Below, in pieces: positions 1 through 6,084 of a DNA stretch of 9,349 bases. The stretch is from assembly GCA_016206165.1 (NCBI GenBank), contig JACQSD010000039.1:1-9349 (forward strand). Reading direction: 5' to 3'. Positions within the stretch are counted from its first letter, which is position 1. Each line of letters begins with the position of its first letter. Below the pieces are notes generated by a model. That model had not been told where the DNA came from. It saw nothing but the letters and a program-made list of their open reading frames with translations, and ran no database searches. A program made the position numbers and the translations under genes. The stretch is from Candidatus Uhrbacteria bacterium (GTDB lineage Bacteria; Patescibacteriota; Patescibacteriia; JACQSD01).

Positions 1-885
1 CAATGCATACTGTGTCGCGCTGAATCCTATTTCTGGAAAAAGACTCTCTGCATCCTGGAACGCAATGGTGATACCGCGCGGCAACGCACCAATACGTACG
101 GAGTCAAGGTCAATGCTCCCAAGACTTGCTGTCCACTGGGCCACGCGATCCGCTGGTATTGCAAGTCCAAGTGCGCCGCCAGGACCCTTCACAATTGCGT
201 TGGCAAGGCCAATAAAATTTCCAACCGCATCAAATGCTCCACCACCCGAATTCCCTGGATTCAATTGTGCGTCGCTCTTGATGAGCGATGTTGCGCCGCG
301 ATCGAGGAATCCGCTCACTATACCTTGTGTCAGTGTTAATGATTCGGCTCCGGTGCTTGGATATCCGAAGAATCGAATCGTGTCGCCGACAGTCGGCTGT
401 GTCCCTGACGTGAGATCGATAGCCGAAATTCCCGAGTCCATCCCGAGCGATACGCCATTCAATGGATTAAAAAGGGCAAGCAGTGCAAGGTCCTGATCAT
501 GATCGATGCTCACAATTGCTGCCGCAGTATGACATCGCGGAATCCGTTCTCCGACTCGTGGACTACAGACAAAAATGATGGGCTCAGATTCAACGCGTGT
601 TTCACGAATATCCTTCGGAAGTGTCACGACATGTGCATTGGTAATAATAAATGGCCGCTTCCCTGAATTCGTTGGCAACTCAACAAAAACGCCGGATCCT
701 CGTTGCACGGGCTCCGCAAGAAAATCTACGTTCAATGACCATACTTGTACCTGCACAATACTTTTTGAGGGATCAGGAAGAGTACTAGTCTCCGCCCGAA
801 CTCCGAGAATAGAGATAAAAAATAAAATCGTACCGACTATACTCAGCCCTACACGAATTGGAAAAACATATGTCATAATGATCAT
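1..885 (-). CDS. Exported trypsin-like (HtrA/DegP-type) serine protease, C-terminus cut by window edge
   Basis: The minus frame is open from 885 to the window edge (295 codons, no stop), so the gene is partial at its 3' end. Residues 1-31 look like a Sec signal peptide: a basic start, a hydrophobic core around 12-29, and a V-R-A cleavage site before E32. The chymotrypsin-fold triad is readable: His85 in ITNAHVV, Asp132 in DQDLALL, and Ser213 in LNPGNSGGG. This is the typical arrangement of S1C/HtrA-like proteases acting on misfolded or specific proteins outside the cytoplasmic membrane. No PDZ domain is reached before the edge, so I cannot say whether it is a true DegP or a PDZ-less trypsin-like protein. 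A stop lies just upstream (909-907). Possible starts are TTG 891, TTG 888, ATG 885 and ATG 876. GAGGAG at 908-903 is rather far from ATG 885 and fits TTG 891 better, so the exact start is uncertain. It has its own promoter and is separate from the glycosyltransferase gene upstream. Confidence 0.9.
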   Translation of the reverse strand, partial: MIIMTYVFPIRVGLSIVGTILFFISILGVRAETSTLPDPSKSIVQVQVWSLNVDFLAEPVQRGSGVFVELPTNSGKRPFIITNAHVVTLPKDIRETRVESEPIIFVCSPRVGERIPRCHTAAAIVSIDHDQDLALLALFNPLNGVSLGMDSGISAIDLTSGTQPTVGDTIRFFGYPSTGAESLTLTQGIVSGFLDRGATSLIKSDAQLNPGNSGGGAFDAVGNFIGLANAIVKGPGGALGLAIPADRVAQWTASLGSIDLDSVRIGALPRGITIAFQDAESLFPEIGFSATQYAL

Positions 886-914
886 CAACAATAATAAAAA
901 TGCTCCTCAGCCAT

Positions 915-923
915 AGTATACCA
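915..923 (-). promoter_or_regulatory. Extended -10 promoter for the serine protease gene
   Basis: On the minus strand the sequence TGGTATACT (923 to 915) matches the extended -10 consensus TGnTATAAT with one mismatch. No good -35 is seen 16-18 nt upstream, as is common for extended -10 promoters. Transcription would begin near 908, giving a leader of roughly 20 nt before ATG 885. The motif lies in the short gap between the glycosyltransferase stop and the protease start, so the protease is probably a separate transcription unit. The same type of element precedes the ndh gene. Confidence 0.5.
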
Positions 924-934
924 TAAAAGTATGA

Positions 935-1681
935 TTAGTTTTTATTATAGCGGCCAAGCAAACAATTAAACTTCGTCGAGACCAAATCTTTCAATGTGAT
1001 CAAACTATCGCGCAGTGGCCGAAGGCGGCTATCCGCGGAATTGAACCAATGAACAGGGACTTCGAGAATTGTATATCCATGATGCTTCGCGATCATCAAC
1101 ACCTCCATATCAAAACCGAACCGGTGTACACGCTGCAGCGAAAAAATATCTTTTGCAACACGACTGCGAAATAATTTGAATCCACACTGTGTATCCGAGA
1201 TACCGTCAAGAAGAAATGTTCTGATAAGAAAATTACCAAACCTCCCCAAACAAACTCGATACGTCGGCTGCATGATCTTGACACTATCGTCTTTTAAATA
1301 GCGTGACCCAATGATAATATCGGCTCCCGACGCATGGAGGGCATCCGTAAGTTTTCTTAATTCCTGAATCGGAGTCGAGTTATCCGCGTCAGTGAAAAGA
1401 ATAAACTCACCACGAGCCACTGCAACTCCCTTTTTCACTGCAGCGCCCTTCCCCTTATTCGTTCCTAATTGCACCAAAGAAAGATATGGCGTACTTTTTT
1501 GACATGCCTTAACTACATCACACGTTCGATCCGTACTTCCGTCATCAACCACAATAATTTCTGCATTGATTTTATTTTCTTCCACATAGTGCTGCACTGC
1601 GCGCAACGTGCTCCCCAGCCTTTTCTCTTCATTATAACTTGGAATAATAATGGAAAGGCCGTACAAGTGATCATCTCTCAT
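935..1681 (-). CDS. Family 2 glycosyltransferase, polyprenyl/dolichyl-phosphate glucosyltransferase-like
   Basis: The protein is 248 aa and carries GT-A family 2 motifs: PSYNEE (14-19), VVDDGSTD (44-51), NKGKGAAVKKG (75-85), the metal- and sugar-nucleotide-binding DAD (98-100, in FTDADNSTP), then SDTQCGFKLF and RFGFDMEVL further on. This set resembles Alg5/DPM1-type enzymes that transfer a sugar from a nucleotide donor to a polyprenyl phosphate at the cytoplasmic membrane face. No TM segment follows, so it is the soluble, domain-only form. The acceptor and sugar are not decidable from sequence. I chose ATG 1681, which lies 4 nt after the stop of the upstream metalloprotease gene and has an AAGGAGAG-type SD at about 1702-1695. 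A longer open frame back to 1741 only overlaps the end of the neighbour and adds an unconserved-looking basic stretch. It is the last gene of the ndh operon. No hairpin terminator is seen after the stop. Confidence 0.9.
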   Translation of the reverse strand: MRDDHLYGLSIIIPSYNEEKRLGSTLRAVQHYVEENKINAEIIVVDDGSTDRTCDVVKACQKSTPYLSLVQLGTNKGKGAAVKKGVAVARGEFILFTDADNSTPIQELRKLTDALHASGADIIIGSRYLKDDSVKIMQPTYRVCLGRFGNFLIRTFLLDGISDTQCGFKLFRSRVAKDIFSLQRVHRFGFDMEVLMIAKHHGYTILEVPVHWFNSADSRLRPLRDSLITLKDLVSTKFNCLLGRYNKN

Positions 1682-1685
1682 ATAA

Positions 1686-3545
1686 TTATTTCTTCTCTCC
1701 TTTCGTGGATGTGAATCGAATCGATGTAAGAAATTTTTCAAAATCCTTATATGGCGCAGTTTTCAATGCTCCTTTCTTGTTCAAGAAATAACCTCTGTCG
1801 TGGAAAACATCATACACGTATGCATCACGAATAATATAGACACTTCTCCCGACCCCTCCAGGACTTGCATACCGGTGATCAAGTGCGGGTAATCCACCAA
1901 CCTTTCGTTTTAACCATTGCAGGTACGCTGGTCCGGACCCTGCTGCTTTCTTTGCACGATTCTTTGTACTCCGATCTTCTCTGAACCCTTTAAAATTCTT
2001 GGTGACGCGCAACAACGGTGTTGCGATCCACGGCCGTTCTTTCAGGAACTGTGCCTTCTTGTACACGGTGATCGCTGCTGTTGAATCGGCGATCTGGATG
2101 GTAAAACTTTGCAGCACCCCCGCACGTTGATCTGCATACGCGTTCACTTTCGATGGTGATTGAAAGGTAATTCCGAATTTCTTATTTTCAAATTTTTTCC
2201 ACTTTGGTGACTCTCCTTTTAATGGATCATGCCCGGTACGTACTTCCTCTGCATCCGAATAACCATCACCATCCGTATCCTGCTTCTTTGGGTCTGTGCC
2301 AAGCCGCAGCTCGTCAACATCAGGGAGACCATCACTATCGCTGTCCTTTGTCGGATCAGATTGCTGGACAATAGTGTCTGTTGACGGGGCATCGACTACT
2401 GTTGTGGAAATACCATCCGTTCCAACAGAGGTGGTATCAAGACGTATCGTAAGATCAAAAATATCGTTCCCTGTCAAAAATTTATTCTGTTGCATGTGCT
2501 GACCAATAACATATGCCCCGCCCCGGAGATCCCCTTTCGATGCTTTCACGATAAGACCGATATACTTCGATTGTGTATCTTCATTCAACGACCACGCCAC
2601 CGACGGTGCAGTAACAATCGTCTCTCCCGTCGCAGACGTCGTTCCCGTCTCAATGACAGGGTTTGTAGTAACCTCCCTGCAATAAAAACACCCCTTCTGC
2701 CCACCAAAAACTTTCACTGTCGCATCTGGAATTCTTTGCCCGTTCACATCCTGCACGATAACCCGCACACGCGAGGAAGCGATCGTTTGTATCTCTGCAT
2801 AGGTTTTCTCATGTCGTAAATTCTTATTGATAATCGCTGCATTAAAACTCGTAAATTGATATCCAGAGGATGTCCATGAACTCATCGGGTCTTTTGGATA
2901 TTGCTCACGCAAATTAAATGATGGCAACCGCGGCTCAACGCCGGTCATATCATCAAATTCATAAAAGTACCAATCCGGAACGCTAAGCCCCATGGTATGT
3001 CCGAATTCGTGTAGGAATAATAGCATGATCCCCCCAAACGTATTTGTATTCTCCCCGAGAAGCGTGGAAAATTGAGGATCATTCTCCACAATAAACAATT
3101 GCTGAAAAGTAACTCCGCTGATATTCGTGTAGTTCGATACGTTGACAAGAAGCGTATAGTGAACATCGGGTTTTATCTTCGTATTTGGCGTTTCGACCCA
3201 ATGAAATATCGTTGTTCCACCATACCCGTTATCATAGTGATATGTTGGATCGTTCGATAATTGATTCCATTTCGCAATATCAAGGGTCTTGAATTCCTGC
3301 ATGGCATATCGCTTATTCGTGTTCAGTGCGAGCACCTGGTTCACATAGTCAATGATGTCTTGCGCGCCAACCCTCCATTGTGGATTCAGTTGCGCATACT
3401 CTTCATTCACTGCGTAAATAATTTTTTCCGTAACAATGGCATCCTGCGCATGTGCAGGGAGACTTAAAAAGAAAGAAGACAAAAACAAAATGCCGATCGC
3501 TGATTTTATAATGTTTATATTGAATATTTTAATCATTCTGGACAT
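1686..3545 (-). CDS. Secreted multidomain zinc metalloprotease with thrombospondin type 3 repeats
   Basis: The protein is 619 aa. Residues 1-33 form a clear signal peptide (hydrophobic 16-30, cleavage after A-H-A). The predicted mature protein has a metalloprotease domain (about 34-260) with HEFGH at 179-183 followed by TMGL, and a plausible Met-turn, DPMSS, with Met221. The next region (about 264-370) resembles a carboxypeptidase-regulatory/Ig-like beta sandwich (VxVxDxNGxxIPxAxV pattern). Residues 401-445 hold calcium-binding thrombospondin type 3 repeats (DSDSDGLPDVDEL and DTDGDGYSDAEEV). The C-terminal 450-612 begins KFGITFQSPSK, like PsbP-type domains, and I place it only weakly. The role is inferred as an extracellular or surface peptidase; the substrate is unknown. 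The third zinc ligand of metzincins is not at its usual spacing (see findings). Starts are ATG 3545 or ATG 3536; the first overlaps the ndh stop by 17 nt, implying translational coupling. The glycosyltransferase follows after 4 nt. Confidence 0.85.
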   Translation of the reverse strand: MSRMIKIFNINIIKSAIGILFLSSFFLSLPAHAQDAIVTEKIIYAVNEEYAQLNPQWRVGAQDIIDYVNQVLALNTNKRYAMQEFKTLDIAKWNQLSNDPTYHYDNGYGGTTIFHWVETPNTKIKPDVHYTLLVNVSNYTNISGVTFQQLFIVENDPQFSTLLGENTNTFGGIMLLFLHEFGHTMGLSVPDWYFYEFDDMTGVEPRLPSFNLREQYPKDPMSSWTSSGYQFTSFNAAIINKNLRHEKTYAEIQTIASSRVRVIVQDVNGQRIPDATVKVFGGQKGCFYCREVTTNPVIETGTTSATGETIVTAPSVAWSLNEDTQSKYIGLIVKASKGDLRGGAYVIGQHMQQNKFLTGNDIFDLTIRLDTTSVGTDGISTTVVDAPSTDTIVQQSDPTKDSDSDGLPDVDELRLGTDPKKQDTDGDGYSDAEEVRTGHDPLKGESPKWKKFENKKFGITFQSPSKVNAYADQRAGVLQSFTIQIADSTAAITVYKKAQFLKERPWIATPLLRVTKNFKGFREDRSTKNRAKKAAGSGPAYLQWLKRKVGGLPALDHRYASPGGVGRSVYIIRDAYVYDVFHDRGYFLNKKGALKTAPYKDFEKFLTSIRFTSTKGEKK

Positions 3546-4851
3546 ACACTTTCCACCCCCGCCACCAAAGCGCGAGCGCGGAAAAAAATGGAAGAATAGA
3601 AATAAAATATTTCAAATCGATAAGACGATGGAGGAACCAAACGATACGACCGCGAAAATGAAAACGTCCAAACTGCGCAAATGCGTATTTCCCTGCAACC
3701 GGCACCACATACGCAAGAAATGGAAAGCGATACTGTTCGTACGGCTCATTGCGAATCGCATGCACGATATTTCGCGCGACAAGACTTCCTTCATGAATCG
3801 ATGTCTGTGCAAGTGCAGGGACGACACGACTGGTCACAGGGTCAATGAGCGCCGCTGCGTCACCAGCAACAAACACGCGCTCCTCCCCTTGCACGAGAAG
3901 CGACCCCTCCGCATCAATCCTGCCTTTCACATCATGAAGAAACGGCATCTGTTTTACCACTTCCGACGCACGAATGCCCCCACTCCAGACAAAAAGATCT
4001 GCTTCAATTTTCTCTTCCTTATCATGCGCAATGGTACAAAGAAGATTGTCTGCGGTCTCACCATCACGCAATGGACGCGGTGCAATCACCACACTTCCCT
4101 TTTTCACTGCTTTCACGCACGTATCAAGATGCACAACAACACCAAATCGTTCGAGGCGTTCGCGTGCCCAAACTGAAAGCGTTGCATCAAGTGACGCGAG
4201 TAGACGATTTGATGCCTCCACAATCGTAATCGTAAAATCAACCTGCGAAAGCTGAAAACGCTTGCACGTCCGACGACAAAAGGTCACGAGTTCTCCAGCA
4301 AGTTCAACCCCTGCGGGACCACCACCACCGATAACGATCGAAACGAGTACTTCTTTCCCTGCTTCCTTTCGGCGCACGAGTTCGTGAATGCGCTCATGAA
4401 TCCGCATCGCATCGTGCATGGTTTTAAAAAAATATGCGTGCTCGCGAATCCCAGGAATTCCGAAATCTTCAACCACAGAACCAAGTGCAACGACGCAATA
4501 TTCGTAAGGAATCGGCGCATGATCCTCGATCAGTGCACAGTGTTGTTTGGGATCAATGCCAGCGACCGTCCCATCGATCACCCGTGTATGCCGCAATCGC
4601 TGTCGAAGCGCTCCACCCTGCAGATCAACCGCGACACCCTGTTGCATACAAAAACGCTCCTTCTCCGGAATACCATCAAGAAATACAGAAGCAACTTCGT
4701 ACAAAAGTGGCGTGTAGAGATGATGGGTCGCGTGATCAACAAGAACGACGTGATATCCCTCACGCTGCACACCCGCATGCTCAAGATCGAGTGCCACGCG
4801 CAGCCCCGCAAACCCGGCACCAAGGATGACGATGTTTTTTTCGGTTTCCAT
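3529..4851 (-). CDS. ndh: Type II NADH dehydrogenase (NDH-2), FAD-dependent
   Basis: The protein is 440 aa and belongs to the pyridine nucleotide-disulfide oxidoreductase fold. The FAD-binding Rossmann motif is GAGFAG (11-16), followed by the NDH-2-like stretch HHLYTPLLYEVAS, where 'TPLLY' is typical of this family. A second, NADH-binding Rossmann motif GGGGPAGVE starts at 175. The second FAD contact is V-A-G-D at 328-331. The C-terminal about 60 residues are hydrophobic/amphipathic with aromatic and basic residues, matching the membrane-attachment tail of NDH-2. The enzyme oxidises NADH and reduces membrane quinone without pumping protons; whether this organism has quinone or a terminal oxidase is not shown here. 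It is first in an operon with the metalloprotease (17-nt overlap) and the glycosyltransferase. There is no Shine-Dalgarno sequence before ATG 4851; a strong extended -10 element lies 10-18 nt upstream, so the transcript is probably almost leaderless. Length is normal for the family. Confidence 0.92.
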   Translation of the reverse strand: METEKNIVILGAGFAGLRVALDLEHAGVQREGYHVVLVDHATHHLYTPLLYEVASVFLDGIPEKERFCMQQGVAVDLQGGALRQRLRHTRVIDGTVAGIDPKQHCALIEDHAPIPYEYCVVALGSVVEDFGIPGIREHAYFFKTMHDAMRIHERIHELVRRKEAGKEVLVSIVIGGGGPAGVELAGELVTFCRRTCKRFQLSQVDFTITIVEASNRLLASLDATLSVWARERLERFGVVVHLDTCVKAVKKGSVVIAPRPLRDGETADNLLCTIAHDKEEKIEADLFVWSGGIRASEVVKQMPFLHDVKGRIDAEGSLLVQGEERVFVAGDAAALIDPVTSRVVPALAQTSIHEGSLVARNIVHAIRNEPYEQYRFPFLAYVVPVAGKYAFAQFGRFHFRGRIVWFLHRLIDLKYFISILPFFSALALWWRGWKVYVQND

Positions 4852-4860
4852 AAGTACAAA

Positions 4861-4869
4861 AGTATATCA
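4861..4869 (-). promoter_or_regulatory. Extended -10 promoter of the ndh operon
   Basis: The minus strand reads TGATATACT from 4869 to 4861, matching extended -10 TGnTATAAT with one mismatch. No convincing -35 stands at 16-18 nt. A start about 7 nt downstream falls near 4854, only 3 nt before ATG 4851, and the gap has no purine-rich SD. The sequence therefore predicts a leaderless or near-leaderless mRNA for ndh. Confidence 0.55.
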
Positions 4870-4962
4870 AATCAGTCAAAAACATGCTATCCGTCCGCCT
4901 CTCCCGCCACCGAGCATACCTCCGCTTCGCTTCGGCTCTGTGGCACCTGCAAACTCGGCGGA

Positions 4963-4983
4963 TTGTTTCCGTGGCGGAAACAA
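4963..4983. repeat. Perfect 9-bp inverted repeat (hairpin)
   Basis: TTGTTTCCG at 4963-4971 and CGGAAACAA at 4975-4983 are exact reverse complements around a 3-nt loop (TGG). It lies directly next to the phosphatidyltransferase terminator hairpin. There is no T-run after it on either strand, so it is not itself a classical terminator. It could stabilise RNA ends or be part of a dispersed intergenic element. The rest of the gap (4870-4962) contains the stretch CCTCCGCTTCGCTTCGG, and I see no gene in it. Confidence 0.6.
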
Positions 4984-5015
4984 AAGAGGGACGATTGGCT
5001 CAAGCCATCCGTCCC
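4975..5015 (-). terminator. Probable intrinsic terminator after the CDP-alcohol phosphatidyltransferase gene
   Basis: On the minus strand, 21 nt after the stop of the phosphatidyltransferase gene (5036), an imperfect hairpin spans 5015 to 4988: GGGACGgaTGGCT, 2-nt loop, AGCCAatCGTCCC (11 of 13 pairs). It is followed at once by TCTTTTGTTT, a U-rich run in RNA. Position, polarity and U-tract fit a Rho-independent terminator. The 2-nt loop would open to a larger one in practice. Part of the U-tract also belongs to the next hairpin (4963-4983). Confidence 0.55.
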
Positions 5016-5035
5016 CCTGCCGCCTCCTCGCGGCA

Positions 5036-5677
5036 TCATCGACTTCCTCCTCCTGAACATGTGTGCTCCGCCATACGAAACGCACGAATCTGCATCCAAC
5101 GGGCGGCGACATTCGCGAGCCCGAAGATACATGCGAACGCAAGTAATGCATCCGGTGCCCATGTTGGCACCGCGATCGATGGGGCGATGAGCAGTGCCCA
5201 AATGCACACGCCTTCGCACCCCGTCTTCAGTTTCCCAAAGACATTCGCGCCGGTGCATGCCCATGGGCGCCACTCTGCACGAATGAACTCGGCAATGCCA
5301 AGCCCGGCAATACTCGCCTCGAGCGCAATGAATGGCGCGAGCATGAACGACCGGTACTCGCCAGATGCGACGATCCAAAGGAGCGGGGCGAGAAAGAAGA
5401 ACTTGTCCGTGATGGGATCAAGAATTTTCCCGAAGCCCACCCCTGCGATCCGCCGCACACGGGCAAGCGGACCATCGAGTGCATCCGTTGCCGCACCGAT
5501 CATGAAGATGATTGTTGCCGCTCCTCGCATTCCCAGCGCGAGGGTTGTCATGAGTGGAAGAACGAGGACAAGACGCACGAGCGTCAGTCCATTTGGCGTG
5601 ATCCACCCCGGCACATACCCGAGGACGGCATCACGCACGCGACACACGATGGTGTCGTACTGCGATGCAAAGAACAT
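5036..5677 (-). CDS. CDP-alcohol phosphatidyltransferase (PgsA-like)
   Basis: The protein is 213 aa and membrane-embedded, with several hydrophobic helices. It has the complete family signature D-x2-DG-x2-AR-x9-G-x3-D-x3-D: D65, D68, G69, A72, R73, G83, D87, D91. These residues bind the divalent metals and the CDP-linked lipid. The preceding ITPNGLTLVRL matches the N-terminal amphipathic segment seen in phosphatidylglycerophosphate synthases and relatives. The enzyme should move a phosphatidyl group from CDP-diacylglycerol (or a CDP-alcohol) to an alcohol acceptor in phospholipid synthesis. The exact acceptor (glycerol-3-phosphate, inositol phosphate or other) is not resolved. ATG 5677 is supported by a strong SD, GAGGAGG at 5688-5682. 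The gene seems to be its own transcription unit, between the Ubl-operon terminator and its own terminator. Length is typical for the family. Confidence 0.88.
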   Translation of the reverse strand: MFFASQYDTIVCRVRDAVLGYVPGWITPNGLTLVRLVLVLPLMTTLALGMRGAATIIFMIGAATDALDGPLARVRRIAGVGFGKILDPITDKFFFLAPLLWIVASGEYRSFMLAPFIALEASIAGLGIAEFIRAEWRPWACTGANVFGKLKTGCEGVCIWALLIAPSIAVPTWAPDALLAFACIFGLANVAARWMQIRAFRMAEHTCSGGGSR

Positions 5678-5718
5678 ACTTCCTCCTCGGTTTGTCTGCC
5701 ATGCTCCTATCCGTACAC

Positions 5719-5773
5719 ATCATACACCACGTGCATCGTACATGAATGACAGAATAAATCAAGGGCTTGTCAA
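5719..5773 (-). promoter_or_regulatory. Putative promoter region for the phosphatidyltransferase gene
   Basis: The 178-nt gap between the Ubl stop and the phosphatidyltransferase start must hold a promoter if the upstream terminator works. Minus-strand candidates are TATGAT at 5724-5719 as a -10 (about 42 nt from the ATG) and a TTGACA at 5773-5768 as a -35. The two are too far apart to be one promoter, and neither has a good partner at 16-18 nt. I give only the region with low confidence. Confidence 0.25.
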
Positions 5774-5826
5774 AAACGAAAAGCGCTCCGGTGCGGTGTC
5801 TTGAGACAACCATGCACCAGAGCGCT
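5771..5826 (-). terminator. Strong intrinsic terminator of the Ubl-conjugation operon
   Basis: On the minus strand, 30 nt after the Ubl stop, the arms AGCGCTCtGGTGC (5826 to 5814) and GCACCgGAGCGCT (5794 to 5782) pair in 12 of 13 positions. The intervening sequence continues the stem (GG..TGTCT with AGACA..CC). The right arm is followed by TTTTCGTTTTT (to 5771). A long GC-rich stem with a T-run, correctly oriented just after the last gene, is a textbook Rho-independent terminator. It separates the Ubl operon from the phosphatidyltransferase gene. Confidence 0.8.
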
Positions 5827-5856
5827 CGAAGCATCCGCGCCTCCCGCGCGAAGCGT

Positions 5857-6084
5857 TCAGCCGTTCGAGATCTTCGGCGCTACGATGAGCACCGCGTTCT
5901 CCGGAACCGGGTCCTTGACGGTCGCCGGCTTTCCGTCGACCGACACGGTCGACTTTTCACCGAGCTGCGCGCCCGCTTTGCCGAGGTAATACGCGACGTC
6001 CTTACCCTCGACGAAATCCACCTCCTTGACGTCCCCACCGAGGGTCGTCACTTTGATCACGCTCGCTGTCATTGCAGCAGGCAT
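5857..6084 (-). CDS. Ubiquitin-like beta-grasp modifier (ThiS/MoaD-like), C-terminus ...ISNG
   Basis: The small protein is 75 aa. Its pattern fits a ThiS/MoaD-type beta-grasp fold: a beta hairpin (VIKVTTLGGDVKEVDF, 9-24), a helix (about 28-38), a strand with V-S-V-D-G-K (47-52, like the VNG of ThiS), then D-P-V-P-E-N and V-L-I-V-A-P-K-I-S-N-G. The last segment aligns with the tail of MoaD/ThiS (…PxxxGG), with Asn-Gly replacing Gly-Gly. Nothing follows the terminal glycine, so no tail needs to be removed before activation. It is the last gene of the operon, after the E1-like gene whose TGA overlaps its ATG by one base (TGATG). SD GGGAGG at 6096-6091 with 6-nt spacing supports ATG 6084; a GTG at 6087 is too close to the SD. 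By context it is the protein tag activated by the neighbouring E1 and probably conjugated through the E2. A sulfur-carrier role is the alternative, but no Moco, thiamine or CysM gene is nearby. Confidence 0.82.
   Translation of the reverse strand: MPAAMTASVIKVTTLGGDVKEVDFVEGKDVAYYLGKAGAQLGEKSTVSVDGKPATVKDPVPENAVLIVAPKISNG

Noticed and set aside
1682..1741. N-terminal extension of the glycosyltransferase to 1741
   Set aside because: It is read from the end of the metalloprotease gene; ATG 1681 lies just after that gene's stop with an SD and starts right before the first GT2 strand.
3436..4176. Plus-strand frame of 246 codons
   Set aside because: Antisense to ndh and the metalloprotease signal peptide; rich in Lys, Arg, Asn and His with no recognisable domain.
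4384..5190. Plus-strand frame of 268 codons over the ndh start and the gap
   Set aside because: Its sequence is low-complexity and basic with no motif; it is antisense to the FAD-binding region of ndh.
4884..5804. Long plus-strand open frame (306 codons) antisense to the phosphatidyltransferase
   Set aside because: It lies over a clear minus-strand gene with the full family signature; the plus product is rich in Arg, Ser, Ala and Pro with no fold or motif, typical of GC-driven antisense frames.
5857..6084. Ubl as a thiamine or molybdopterin sulfur carrier
   Set aside because: Not excluded, but there is no ThiG, MoaE or rhodanese partner, and the E2-like and JAMM genes in the same operon fit protein tagging better.
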